Assembly: GCA_023896275.1 (NCBI GenBank) | Contig: MLDA01000027.1 | Location: 1 to 41,724 of the forward strand | Source of the DNA: Kocuria rosea subsp. polaris | GTDB taxonomy: Bacteria > Actinomycetota > Actinomycetes > Actinomycetales > Micrococcaceae | Direction: 5' to 3' | Length of the DNA stretch: 41,724 nt | Part shown: positions 8,738-16,966 of the stretch, in pieces | Layout of the letters: the number at the start of each line of letters is the position of its first letter | Position numbering within the stretch: the stretch's first letter is position 1 | Made by a program: the position numbers and the translations under genes | The notes under the pieces: generated by a model | Told to the model about the DNA's origin: nothing | Seen by the model: only the letters and a program-made list of their open reading frames with translations | Databases searched by the model: none

Positions 8738-9466
8738 GTGCGCGTACTGACCATCATTCCCACATTCAACGAGCTCGAGGCGCTTCCCGTTACCGTGGAC
8801 CGTCTGCGTGCGGCCGTCCCTGACAGCGATGTTCTCATCGCCGACGACAACAGTCCTGACGGCACCGGGGAACTGGCCGACCGTATGGCCGCCGAGGACT
8901 CGAACATCCACGTCATGCATCGTCGCGGCAAGGAAGGGCTCGGAGCGGCCTACATCGCCGGCTTCCGCTGGGCCCTCGAGCGCGACTACGACGTGATCGT
9001 GGAGCTCGATGCGGACGGCTCGCACCGCCCCGAGGATCTGCCCAGCCTGCTCGCGAAAGTTCCGGACGCGCACCTGGTGATCGGCTCACGCTGGATCCCG
9101 GGCGGCAGCGTCGTGAACTGGCCGCTGCACCGCAAACTCATCTCCCGTGCTGGGTCGTTGTACTCGCGGACGATGCTGGGGCTGCCTGTTCGAGATATCA
9201 CTGCCGGCTTCCGCGCTTTCCGGCGCGAGACTCTCGAAGCCATCGACTTCGACGCCATCGAGTCGGTCGGCTACGGCTTCCAAGTCGACATGACTTTCCG
9301 CGTGGCCCAGCTCGGATTCACGATCGCAGAGGTCCCGATCACCTTCGTCGAACGCGAGCTCGGCGTATCGAAGATGAGCGGGAACATCGTCGTCGAGGCC
9401 ATGCTCAACGTCACCCGCTGGGGCCTGTCGGCTCGGTGGAAGAAGCTGACCTCGGCAACACGATAA
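8738..9466 (+). CDS. ppm1: Polyprenol monophosphomannose synthase (GT2)
   Basis: 242 residues, a single GT2 domain. Motifs: IIPTFNELEALP near 6-17, the nucleotide-binding DDNSPDGTGE near 35-44, and the metal-binding ELDADGSH near 88-95. The ITAGFRAFRRE segment near 153 and the FVERELGVSKMS acceptor segment near 205-216 are typical of the dolichol-phosphate-mannose synthase branch. It transfers mannose from GDP-mannose to a polyprenyl phosphate at the inner membrane face, supplying lipoglycan and O-mannosylation pathways. There is no C-terminal membrane domain and no fused apolipoprotein N-acyltransferase, unlike mycobacterial Ppm1. The GTG start has AGAAGGG upstream. rbpA follows convergently, the usual actinobacterial arrangement. 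The exact acceptor is inferred. Confidence 0.88.
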   Translation: MRVLTIIPTFNELEALPVTVDRLRAAVPDSDVLIADDNSPDGTGELADRMAAEDSNIHVMHRRGKEGLGAAYIAGFRWALERDYDVIVELDADGSHRPEDLPSLLAKVPDAHLVIGSRWIPGGSVVNWPLHRKLISRAGSLYSRTMLGLPVRDITAGFRAFRRETLEAIDFDAIESVGYGFQVDMTFRVAQLGFTIAEVPITFVERELGVSKMSGNIVVEAMLNVTRWGLSARWKKLTSATR

Positions 9467-9496
9467 GCGCGTCGACGCCCGCAATGCGGACATGAC

Positions 9497-9534
9497 AAAG
9501 GCCGGACCACCCCTCGGGGTGGTCCGGCCTTTTC
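9497..9534. terminator. Bidirectional terminator between ppm1 and rbpA
   Basis: Perfect 17-bp stem, AAAGGCCGGACCACCCC (9497-9513) with its complement (9516-9532), almost no loop, ending in TTTT on the plus strand and in a T-run on the minus strand. It serves both convergent genes. Confidence 0.9.
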
Positions 9535-9555
9535 GTCAGTTGCCGAGGCGTCCGG

Positions 9556-9897
9556 TCAGGCCTTGTCGCCGCGTGCCGAACGGATCTTCTTCAGGCGATC
9601 CTCCAGGATTTCCTCGAGCTCCTCCTCGGAGCGACGCTCGAGCAGCATGTCCCAGTGGGTACGCACCGGCTTAGAGTTGTCCTCCTCCGGCTTGTGGCCG
9701 TTGACTAGGAGTGCATCCTTACCACTCTTGGAAACCCACGTCGCCGGGATCTCGGCCTCGGAGGCGAACGTCACGAACACCTGCTCGCCGTCCTCCGTCC
9801 GGTACTCGACGCGCTGACGCGGCGCCGGCTCGACACCGGCTTCGGACTCCATGCTCTGTGCGCCCAGGCGCATTCCGCGCAGACTGCGATCGCTCAT
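9556..9897 (-). CDS. rbpA: RNA polymerase-binding protein RbpA
   Basis: 113 residues, normal RbpA length. It begins MSDRSLRGMRLGAQSMESE, has the core R-V-Y-T/D-G...F..eAEiPatW (RVEYRTEDGEQVFVTFASEA), and ends with the sigma-interaction region HWDMLLERRSEEELEEIL. RbpA is an essential actinobacterial factor that binds the primary sigma factor and RNA polymerase and stabilises the open complex. The zinc-ligand cysteines found in some orthologues are absent. GGGAG lies 5 nt before the ATG. A GGAAT-N18-GTT promoter of the SigR/SigH type lies upstream (9941-9966), which agrees with the known stress control of rbpA in Streptomyces. Confidence 0.95.
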   Translation of the reverse strand: MSDRSLRGMRLGAQSMESEAGVEPAPRQRVEYRTEDGEQVFVTFASEAEIPATWVSKSGKDALLVNGHKPEEDNSKPVRTHWDMLLERRSEEELEEILEDRLKKIRSARGDKA

Positions 9898-9940
9898 TAC
9901 TCTCCCTACTGCGTCAGTAACGCTTCACGACATTCGGCTT

Positions 9941-9966
9941 AACGCCAGAGCGGCCGGAACCATTCC
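9941..9966 (-). promoter_or_regulatory. SigR/SigH-type promoter of rbpA
   Basis: On the minus strand GGAAT (9966-9962), exactly 18 nt, then GTT (9943-9941). This is the consensus of the disulphide- and heat-stress ECF sigma factors SigR (Streptomyces) and SigH (mycobacteria and corynebacteria). The GTT ends 43 nt before the rbpA ATG. Confidence 0.6.
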
Positions 9967-10010
9967 CGACCGCCACTGACTACGACCCGACTAACCAGTA
10001 TACGCAGAAC

Positions 10011-10943
10011 CTACTGGTTCGCGGGTTTCCCGCCCGCCGCGGCCTCGTCGTCGCCCGCGTTGATGTTGCCGAGGGCGCCGCCGATGCCCTTGAGCGCCTC
10101 GCCGACCTCGCTCGGGATGATCCAGAGCTTGTTCGAGTCGCCCTGCGCGAGCTTGGGCAGCGTCTGCAGGTACTGGTAGGCCAGCAGCTTCTGATCCGGG
10201 TTTCCCGCGTGGATCGCATCGAAGACCTTCTGGATGGCCTGCGCCTCGCCGTCGGCGCGGAGGATCGACGCCTTGGCGTCGCCTTCAGCGGCGAGGATGG
10301 AGGCCTGGCGCTGTCCCTCGGCGGTCAGAATTGCGGACTGCTTGGTTCCTTCCGCCGTGAGGATAGCTGCACGCCGATCGCGCTCGGCACGCATCTGCTT
10401 CTCCATGGAGTCCTGGATGGACAGGGGCGGATCGATGGCCTTGAGCTCGACGCGCGAAACGCGGATGCCCCACTTGCCTGTCGCCTCGTCGAGGACGCCA
10501 CGAAGCTGACCGTTGATCTGGTCGCGACTCGTCAGCGCCTCTTCGAGGTTCAGCCCGCCGACGACGTTACGCAACGTCGTCGTCGTGAGCTGCTCGACCG
10601 CCTGGATGTAGTTGGCGATCTCGTACGTCGCCGCGCGCGGCTCGGTGATCTGGAAGTAGACGACCGTATCGATCGAAACGACGAGGTTATCCTCGGTGAT
10701 GACGGGCTGGGGCGGGAAGCTGACGACCTGCTCACGCAGATCGAGCAACGGCAGCAGTCGGTCGATGAACGGGATCAGCAGCGTCAGACCCGGACCGAGG
10801 GTCCGCTGGTACTTGCCGAGGCGCTCGACGATGCCGGCTCGCGCCTGCGGGACGATCCGTATCGAGCGCAGCAGCACGACGATGACAAAGACCGCCAGAA
10901 CTATCAGGACGATTGCCGCACCGATATTCGATGAGTCGGACAT
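10011..10943 (-). CDS. SPFH/Band 7 membrane protein (stomatin-like)
   Basis: 310 residues. One N-terminal membrane segment near 7-27 (IGAAIVLIVLAVFVIVVLL) is followed by an SPFH domain that starts at IRIVPQARAGIVERLGKYQ. Marks of the stomatin/QmcA branch are PGLTLLIPFIDR, VVYFQI, LRNVVGGLNLEEAL and VSRVELKAID. A long Ala/Glu-rich coiled coil with repeated ILTAEG/ILAAEG units follows near residues 195-240. Such proteins form large oligomeric rings at the membrane and scaffold proteases or lipid domains. The NfeD-like gene upstream on the same strand (60 bp apart) is its usual partner. AGGGGA lies 6 nt before the ATG. The physiological role in this organism is not known. Confidence 0.88.
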   Translation of the reverse strand: MSDSSNIGAAIVLIVLAVFVIVVLLRSIRIVPQARAGIVERLGKYQRTLGPGLTLLIPFIDRLLPLLDLREQVVSFPPQPVITEDNLVVSIDTVVYFQITEPRAATYEIANYIQAVEQLTTTTLRNVVGGLNLEEALTSRDQINGQLRGVLDEATGKWGIRVSRVELKAIDPPLSIQDSMEKQMRAERDRRAAILTAEGTKQSAILTAEGQRQASILAAEGDAKASILRADGEAQAIQKVFDAIHAGNPDQKLLAYQYLQTLPKLAQGDSNKLWIIPSEVGEALKGIGGALGNINAGDDEAAAGGKPANQ

Positions 10944-11003
10944 GAGATTCCCCTCTGGGGTGAGTTGGGGTTATGAACTTGTTGGGCCGGATGACCCTGG
11001 CTC

Positions 11004-11465
11004 CTACGCCTCGGTGGGCGCACGCTCTGTGATGTAGGCGATCGCTCCGTCGATCCGCGTGACCCGACCGTAGCTGCCAGGTTCAAGCGTCGTGTCGCCG
11101 TCGATACGCGCCGACCAGGTCTCGCCGCCGATCTTCGCACGGCCGCTGAGCCGCGTCGTTGGCTCGAGAACCAGCGCGTCGAGCCCCACGAGGCGATCCA
11201 CGTTGGTCAACCGGTCAGCCGGACTCCGTCTGAGATGCCGCAGCGCGATCGGTCTCAGGAAGAGAATCATCACCAACGCGATGACGCAGAACACGAGCGT
11301 CTGCAGCCAGAACGGACCGCCGGCCAGTGCCGTGAACACGGCGGCCAGGGCGCCGGTCGCGAGCATAATGAAGTAGAGGTCCAGGGACATCACTTCGATG
11401 ATCGCCAGGACGAGGAACAGGGCCAGCCAGAACACCCAGCCGTTGGCGACGATCCATTCGATCAT
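11004..11465 (-). CDS. NfeD-like membrane protein
   Basis: 153 residues from the ATG at 11465; a TTG six bases further upstream would add two residues. Membrane segments cover about residues 3-24 (IVANGWVFWLALFLVLAIIEV) and 27-70, followed by a C-terminal OB-fold region (VGLDALVLEPTTRLSGRAKIGGETW). This is the short NfeD form without the N-terminal ClpP-like protease. NfeD and SPFH proteins are paired across bacteria and are thought to act together at the membrane. Here the SPFH gene lies 60 bp downstream on the same strand, so the two are probably one unit. Confidence 0.83.
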   Translation of the reverse strand: MIEWIVANGWVFWLALFLVLAIIEVMSLDLYFIMLATGALAAVFTALAGGPFWLQTLVFCVIALVMILFLRPIALRHLRRSPADRLTNVDRLVGLDALVLEPTTRLSGRAKIGGETWSARIDGDTTLEPGSYGRVTRIDGAIAYITERAPTEA

Positions 11466-11569
11466 TCGCAAGTCACCACACGTTCGCTCGGGAGGGCTCT
11501 CGCCGCCCTCGTTACCTTCCTATCCTGCCTGATCGCACGCCGGATCGGCGTCCCCCTGAAGGAGGATCT

Positions 11570-12463
11570 TCAGCCTCGGCGCAGCACCTGGACGCGGAAG
11601 GCCGCCGTCGTACGCAGGATGTCGGGACCCGCGGCGAGCCGGGAACGCAGCGCCGCCGCGTCGAGGTGGTGCCCCGCGGGTCCCATCACGGCAAGGGCGA
11701 AGGCGTCGGCCCGGGTCAGCTCGAGTACGCTGCGCACCTCCTCGCTGGCGGCCGGCGCGAAAGCCTGACCGAGCCGTTCGGCGACGGCAGCCTCCTTGCC
11801 ATCCGCAATGGTGAGCAGGCCGAGAGTCTCGGCAACGTCCCGCAGGTGGTCCGGCTGCGGAGTGACGACGACGGCGATGCCGCCCGGGCGCACCACACGC
11901 GCGAACTCGGCCCCGTTGCGTGGGGCAAAGACGTTGAGGACGACGTCGATACTCGCCTCGGCGAGCGGCAGCGGTTTCCAGACGTCCCAGACCAGCGCCA
12001 ACGTGTGCTCAATTTTCGCGGCACGCCGCATGGCGTAGCGCGAGATGTCGGTGGCGACGGCTTCAACCGGCGAGTGCCCCACTGCGGTGAGCACTCGCCG
12101 CAGGTAGTACCCGGTGCCGGCGCCGACGTCGAGCAGGCGCAGGGGAGTGGAGCCGGCGCGGTCGGGCAGGTGCGCGCAAACCGCGGCGGCAATCGCGTCT
12201 GCGAGCGGCTCGTAGTGGCCAGCGGCTTGGAAGTCGGCGCGGGCCGCGACCATCTCGGCCGTGTCTTCGCGGAAGGCGGTGCCGCGGCCAGTGAGGAGAT
12301 TGAAGTACCCCTGCTTGGCCGCGTCGAACCGGTGACCATCCGGACAGACCAGCAGCTTGCGCTCGGCCCACTGCAGCCGCTGGGCGCAGACGGGGCAGCG
12401 CAGGTGGTCCCAGCCAAGATGCGACGCAGTCGCGCCGCTCGCCGGACTCGGTTCAGCGGGCAC
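11570..12463 (-). CDS. RlmA-like 23S rRNA (guanine-N1) methyltransferase
   Basis: 297 residues. The N-terminal zinc site is clear: Cys23, Cys26, Cys40, His44 in CPVCAQRL...CPDGHRFD, followed by AKQGYFNLL, the RlmA/TlrB signature. The Rossmann-fold SAM site LLDVGAGTGYYL lies near 105-118. The family methylates N1 of G745 or G748 in helix 35 of 23S rRNA; the G748 branch (RlmA-II, TlrB) affects tylosin-type macrolide binding, and Gram-positive members usually belong to that branch. I cannot decide the exact target base from sequence alone. The start is a GTG with GAGGGG 7 nt upstream. Its upstream neighbour is peptide deformylase. Confidence 0.85.
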   Translation of the reverse strand: MPAEPSPASGATASHLGWDHLRCPVCAQRLQWAERKLLVCPDGHRFDAAKQGYFNLLTGRGTAFREDTAEMVAARADFQAAGHYEPLADAIAAAVCAHLPDRAGSTPLRLLDVGAGTGYYLRRVLTAVGHSPVEAVATDISRYAMRRAAKIEHTLALVWDVWKPLPLAEASIDVVLNVFAPRNGAEFARVVRPGGIAVVVTPQPDHLRDVAETLGLLTIADGKEAAVAERLGQAFAPAASEEVRSVLELTRADAFALAVMGPAGHHLDAAALRSRLAAGPDILRTTAAFRVQVLRRG

Positions 12464-12543
12464 GGGCTCACCCCTCGTGGTTGTCTAACGGTGGCCACGT
12501 GCTCGTCGCGCCGCGGCCGTACCCGACAACTTTACCGGCGGGA

Positions 12544-13170
12544 TCAGAAGCCGAGTGCCGCCCGTGCCCCGCCGACGCTCTGCTGCGCGTAGCGGGCGGC
12601 GTACTCGTCCGCGCATGTCAGGCTTCGGATCTCGGCCTTGTCGATATAGACCGTGCCGGCCAGGTGGTCGGTCTCGTGCTGATAGATCCGTGCCGGCCAA
12701 CCCGTGAATTCGCGACTGACCCGCTCGCCGTCGGTGGTGAAATACGTGGCGGCGACCTCTCGCGGACGTTCGACGACGCCCTGATAGCCGGCCATCGAGA
12801 GACACCCCTCGAAGAAGGCCGCCGTCGTCTCACCCATGGGGGAGTAGCTGGGGTTCACGATGGGGATGTAGGGCAGCGGCGTCCGTTCCCGCTCGGCCGC
12901 GATGTGCTCACTCACGTCAGCGGCATCTTCGAGTACAGCCAGCTGCCAGCCGAGCCCGATCTGCGGGGCGGCGAGCCCCACTCCGGGCGCCGCATGCATG
13001 GTCCGGCGCATGATCCCGAGCAAGGCGAGCAGCTCGTGATCGGTGAGTTCGCCGTCGTAGGGAAGCGCTGGCGTACGCAGCGCCGGGTGGCCCAGCTGCA
13101 CAATCGCCGGTGGCGGAGCGTCCGGGCCGGCGTCGAGCAGGCTTCGAGCTGTATCAATCGGACGGTGCAT
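12544..13170 (-). CDS. def: Peptide deformylase
   Basis: 208 residues. All three deformylase motifs are present: GVGLAAPQIG (63-72), EGCLS (121-125, Cys123 metal ligand) and QHETDHLAG (164-172, His165, Glu166, His169). The enzyme removes the formyl group from the N-terminal Met of nascent proteins. The GCLS form and the internal segment fit the actinobacterial type-3/1B group. AAGGAG lies 9 nt before the ATG. The acyltransferase upstream ends 52 bp away on the same strand. Confidence 0.95.
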   Translation of the reverse strand: MHRPIDTARSLLDAGPDAPPPAIVQLGHPALRTPALPYDGELTDHELLALLGIMRRTMHAAPGVGLAAPQIGLGWQLAVLEDAADVSEHIAAERERTPLPYIPIVNPSYSPMGETTAAFFEGCLSMAGYQGVVERPREVAATYFTTDGERVSREFTGWPARIYQHETDHLAGTVYIDKAEIRSLTCADEYAARYAQQSVGGARAALGF

Positions 13171-13222
13171 GTCGGCACTCCTTGGTCGGCCACTTTCCTT
13201 CGAAGATAATCCTCCCGCAGGC

Positions 13223-15304
13223 TCAGCGATAGAGCTGCGGCGCCACGGACCGAATCTCCTTGTCGAGGTACGGGGCGAGCGTCTCGACGTACTCGTTGCT
13301 GAGGTGGCTGCCGTCGCGGTACACCGCGACGTTCCCGAGCACCGCCGGGCAGGCCCCGTCCGGGCAGACGTAGTCGGTCATGTCGACGGTGTGCATCTGT
13401 TCCGAAAGGTCCAGTTCTTCGAGCGGGTTGGTCTGCGCATAGCTGTACTCGGGCCCACACTCCGCAGGTGTCCCGCCCGAAGCCAGGCAGTCCGGGACAT
13501 CGTCGCCGGGGCGCGCCGTGCCACGGATCAGGAGCATGTCGCTGCCGGCATCGACGATTTCCTGCCAGCGGTCAAGGGCGCCGTCCTCAACGAACTCGGA
13601 TTCACCTGTGCTCAGCAGTACTGACCCGCTCGTGATCACCAGATCCGGCTCGCGTTCCTCGACGACGTCCAAGAAGCCCTCGTTCCACGCGGCGCAGGCG
13701 TCCCGATCAGCGTTCTCGGTGGTCTGGAAACGACAGCCGTCCTTGTTGACGACGAGGAGCTCCCAGTTGTGGCGTTCGGCGAGGAGCTTGAGCCCGTGAT
13801 ACCAATGCTCGGCGTGCGATCCGCCGGAGAGCATGATCGTCGCCCGCGGGTTCTCCGGTTCCCGCGGATCCTCACAGACCAGGACGTCGCTGAAGCGAGG
13901 TTCGTCCTTGTACGACTGGATACAGCCCTGGCCCCGGGTCATCGGGACTGAAGCGGCGAGAGTGGACGGATCCGGGTAGAAGTCGACGCTGTCCGGGACG
14001 TTGGCGTTCTTGGCTACGGCGTCGGCCCCGGGGTGCTGGGAGCGGTCGATGCCGGTCATGGTGTATCCCTCCGGGATCTGGCGTCCCAGCGTGGAGATGC
14101 TCATCGAGGTGATCACCGCGGCAATGGCGAAAAGTGTGGCAGCAGCCGCCAGCTGCGCAGGGAGCGGCCATTTGGCCGCGTCGGCGGATGGCTTCTCGAC
14201 AAAGCGGTACGTCAGCCACGCGGCGACGAGCGAGACCGTGAGAATCAGGGCCGCGCCTCGTAGTCCGACGCCGGGGAAGCCGCGGTACTCGAGATAGAGG
14301 ATCAACAAAGGCCAGTGCCAGAGGTAGAGGCTGTAGGCGATGTTCCCGATGAAAGAGAAGACCCGGTTCGACAGGAAGCGCGCGGCGCTGGCATGGTGCT
14401 CGATCGACTCGGCCGTGGGGTCGGTCGACGCAAGGACCAGAGCGAGCCCGAGAAGCGGCCAGAGGGCCCATGGACCCGGGAACAGTGCGGCGCCGTCGAG
14501 AACAAAACCACACGTGACGATGAGCGCGAACCCGACCCACCCCGCGGCCACCCGAATGGAACGCGGCAAAAGCAGCCGGGCCCCGAACAGGGCCAGTAGC
14601 CCTCCGAAGGCCAGCTCCCACGCCCTCGTGCCCGTCATCAGGTAGGCCTCCGCCTGGCTGAACGTGTGCATATACAGCGCATAGGCGAACGAGAACGCGA
14701 ACACGGCCGCCACGAGGATCGTCATCACCACTGCTGCCGGCTTCCGCAGGGCCCGGGCGAGAAGAACTGCCAGCACCGCAACGAGCGGCCAGACGAGGTA
14801 GAACTGACCCTGCACGGAAAGCGACCAGAAGTGCTGGAAGGGGCTCGTGTCAGGCCCCGCAGCACCGTAGGCCAGCTGGGAGCTGATGAGTTCGAAGTTC
14901 TCGAAATAGAGCAGAGACGCCCTGGCCTCCCGCCAGAGCTGCTCATGCCGGGTCACGGGGAACAGAAGCAAGCCGGCGGCCACCGTGAACGTGACGACGA
15001 TGACGACCGGCAGCAGGAGGCGACGGGCCAGGCGGGCGAGGTACCGGCCGATGCGGATCTTCCCACCCGACTCCGTGGCCTCACGAAGGAGCATCGCAGT
15101 GAACAGGAAGCCCGTAATGGCCAGGAAGATATCGATCCCGCCGGATATCCGCCCGGCGCCGAAGAGGTGAAACAGGACCACACCCAGAATCGCCAGACCC
15201 CGCACGCCGTGTAGTTCGGGACGGTAGTTCCGCTCGGGAAGTCCGCGCGTGAGCGCATGACGATCGGCCGCCGGACGTGCCGCGGCGCTGGGGTGTTGAC
15301 TCAC
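13223..15304 (-). CDS. AT3-SGNH fused membrane acyltransferase
   Basis: 693 residues, the usual size of OafA/YrhL-type fusions. The N-terminal acyltransferase-3 domain (about 1-400) begins RPELHGVRGLAILGVVLFHL, continues IDIFLAITGFLFTAMLL and SLSVQGQFYLVWPL, and has about ten membrane helices. The C-terminal SGNH domain (about 440-693) has block I SGGSHAEHW, block III-like ITSGSVLLS and block V YRDGSHLSNEY. These enzymes O-acetylate or otherwise acylate surface polysaccharides or peptidoglycan. The usual Asp of GDSHA is Gly here, but the nucleophile Ser and the Asp/His pair remain. Start GTG. The substrate is unknown. Confidence 0.88.
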   Translation of the reverse strand: MSQHPSAAARPAADRHALTRGLPERNYRPELHGVRGLAILGVVLFHLFGAGRISGGIDIFLAITGFLFTAMLLREATESGGKIRIGRYLARLARRLLLPVVIVVTFTVAAGLLLFPVTRHEQLWREARASLLYFENFELISSQLAYGAAGPDTSPFQHFWSLSVQGQFYLVWPLVAVLAVLLARALRKPAAVVMTILVAAVFAFSFAYALYMHTFSQAEAYLMTGTRAWELAFGGLLALFGARLLLPRSIRVAAGWVGFALIVTCGFVLDGAALFPGPWALWPLLGLALVLASTDPTAESIEHHASAARFLSNRVFSFIGNIAYSLYLWHWPLLILYLEYRGFPGVGLRGAALILTVSLVAAWLTYRFVEKPSADAAKWPLPAQLAAAATLFAIAAVITSMSISTLGRQIPEGYTMTGIDRSQHPGADAVAKNANVPDSVDFYPDPSTLAASVPMTRGQGCIQSYKDEPRFSDVLVCEDPREPENPRATIMLSGGSHAEHWYHGLKLLAERHNWELLVVNKDGCRFQTTENADRDACAAWNEGFLDVVEEREPDLVITSGSVLLSTGESEFVEDGALDRWQEIVDAGSDMLLIRGTARPGDDVPDCLASGGTPAECGPEYSYAQTNPLEELDLSEQMHTVDMTDYVCPDGACPAVLGNVAVYRDGSHLSNEYVETLAPYLDKEIRSVAPQLYR

Positions 15305-15442
15305 AGACTGCTACCTAACATCGATCGATGGCATGGCCCAGAAAGGTCTGTCGCCATGCTGGCCCAGCCATGGATCTTACCAACCGCCACCGCTGCGGAA
15401 GCGCCGGGGGATCGCCGCACTGCCTGCACTCGCAGGCCGCAT

Positions 15443-16024
15443 TCAGCTCGTTCCCAGATAATCGAAAATCTGCTTCTGCACTCCGTTGTCGTAGCTTTCA
15501 TGCTCTACGAGGCGCAATCGTTGCGCCGGTTTGTCCGCATCGCTGAAGAGGCGGGCGCCGCGACCGAGCAGCACCGGAAACACGAGCAGGTGAAACCGAT
15601 CGACCAGCTCAGCATCCGTGAGGGCTCGCACGAGTTCTCCGCTGCCGTGGATCGATATCGGCCCGCCTTCGCCGCGTTTGAGTTCGGCGACGTCGTCGAC
15701 TCCGCGCAGGATGCGGGTCTCACCCCAGCCTTCAATGAGGTCGTCCTCACCCAGGGTCGTCGAGACGACGAACTTGGGCATGGCGTTGTACCGCGGGAAT
15801 TCTTCGGTCATCGACGGCCAGGCCGCGGCGAACGCCTCGTAGCTGCGCCGACCCAGCATCATGGCTGCAGCTTCGTCCTGTTCCCGGCCCTTGAGCTCGT
15901 AGACGGCGGGATCGAAATCGACGCTGTTCAGAGTCCAGCCGGAATTCCGGTAGCCCGGCTCACCGCCAGGGCCCTCCATGACTCCGTCGAGTGAGATGAA
16001 CGCGGTCGCGATGATTTGACGCAT
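15443..16024 (-). CDS. RibD C-terminal/dihydrofolate reductase-like protein
   Basis: 193 residues from the ATG at 16024, chosen because GGGAG lies 6 nt upstream; the frame is open further 5' without support. It begins MRQIIATAFISLDGVMEGPG, the common start of the YyaP/RibD_C single-domain reductases, and carries MMLGRRSYEAF and ILRGVDDVAELK. The GPISIHGSGELVRALTDAEL segment is the NADP-binding part of the fold. The substrate is unknown; these proteins are not the housekeeping FolA. It stands alone, 138 bp upstream of the acyltransferase. Confidence 0.85.
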   Translation of the reverse strand: MRQIIATAFISLDGVMEGPGGEPGYRNSGWTLNSVDFDPAVYELKGREQDEAAAMMLGRRSYEAFAAAWPSMTEEFPRYNAMPKFVVSTTLGEDDLIEGWGETRILRGVDDVAELKRGEGGPISIHGSGELVRALTDAELVDRFHLLVFPVLLGRGARLFSDADKPAQRLRLVEHESYDNGVQKQIFDYLGTS

Positions 16025-16491
16025 TGTGGACTCCCTGAATCTCTTGATTCCGCCAGGCCGGTGTGGCATCAGAGTAAGCCGACGCCGCACCCACAAGCCA
16101 GACCTTGCCGCAGGGGAGAGGGCCAACATAAGTCGTTGTCGCCCTCTGCGACGAAGCTGCCATGCTCACTCGAACGTTTTCGCGCCCGCGGGAACTCGCC
16201 TCACCGGTTATGCACCGGGACGTCTCCGCTCCATCTCGACGAGATCCGACCCGAACGGTGCCAGCCGAATTATTGTGTAGCGATCATCGCTGATCCGGTT
16301 TGCCGGCTGCGGAACGCCATGACAGATCACGTCACCATGGGTGCTGAACGGCGTCCAGCCAGCATAATCCCGACCATACCCATAACGCCGATAATGTACA
16401 TTATGTCAACTTAGACTTTGGTAACCCCGCTCTCACGCCCTGGGGCCAGTCACCACAAGGGGTCTTGCCGGCCCGCGTGCCGCGGAGGAAC
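16025..16491. other. 467-bp gap without a convincing gene
   Basis: Several short frames exist, but none has a ribosome-binding site, recognisable domain or convincing codon pattern. The segment turns AT-rich near 16260-16420, which is unusual for this genome, and holds the palindrome at 16391-16404. I see no RNA gene or transposon remnant. Confidence 0.5.
16391..16404. repeat. 14-bp perfect palindrome, possible operator
   Basis: ATAATGTACATTAT is a perfect palindrome in the AT-rich part of the gap, 87 bp before the lipoprotein start. TAGACT (16412-16417) lies just downstream and could be a -10 box, so the palindrome would sit where a repressor dimer could act. No regulator gene is adjacent. 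Confidence 0.45.
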
Positions 16492-16938
16492 ATGAGTTCC
16501 ATGGCCGCCGTCGAGGGCAAGTCGAAGATCTACGCGGATGTCATTTTCGCCACGTTGGCAACATGCCTGCTGGCCGGATGCGCGCACAGCACTGAAAACC
16601 TGCCGCCGGCGATGTGGCGCATCGACGATGCCTCACCGCCGAGCAGCGATTCGACGCGCGTCGATGTGCTCGTCACGCGGCTCGAATGCAGTGGCGGCAT
16701 CACCGGCGAGGTCAAAGAGCCGACCGTGACGGAAAGCCCGTCCGAGGTGGTCGTCACGTTCACCGTCGAGGACCTCGGCCTCGAAGCGGCGACCTGCCAG
16801 AGCAATCCGGAGGTGCCGGCGTCGTTCACGCTGAACGAGCCCTTGGGTGAACGGCGTCTCATCGACGGCCAATGCTTCTCCGGCGGGGATGCCGCAACAA
16901 CATCGTTCTGCGAATCGGACGTGCGCTGGGAACCGTAG
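16492..16938 (+). CDS. Putative secreted lipoprotein, function unknown
   Basis: 148 residues from the ATG at 16492; the ATG at 16501 is as likely, since GGAGG lies at 16484-16488. The signal peptide has basic residues (Lys10, Lys12), a hydrophobic stretch and the lipobox LLAGC with the lipidated Cys at residue 30. The mature part of about 119 residues has four Cys (in LECSGG, ATCQSN, GQCFSG and SFCESD), enough for two disulphides on the outer face. It reads like a small beta-rich domain. I recognise no family. It is convergent with the membrane protein at 16967, 28 bp away, with no terminator hairpin between them. Confidence 0.65.
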   Translation: MSSMAAVEGKSKIYADVIFATLATCLLAGCAHSTENLPPAMWRIDDASPPSSDSTRVDVLVTRLECSGGITGEVKEPTVTESPSEVVVTFTVEDLGLEAATCQSNPEVPASFTLNEPLGERRLIDGQCFSGGDAATTSFCESDVRWEP

Positions 16939-16966
16939 GCCACTCCCCCACGATCCACCGGCCTTG

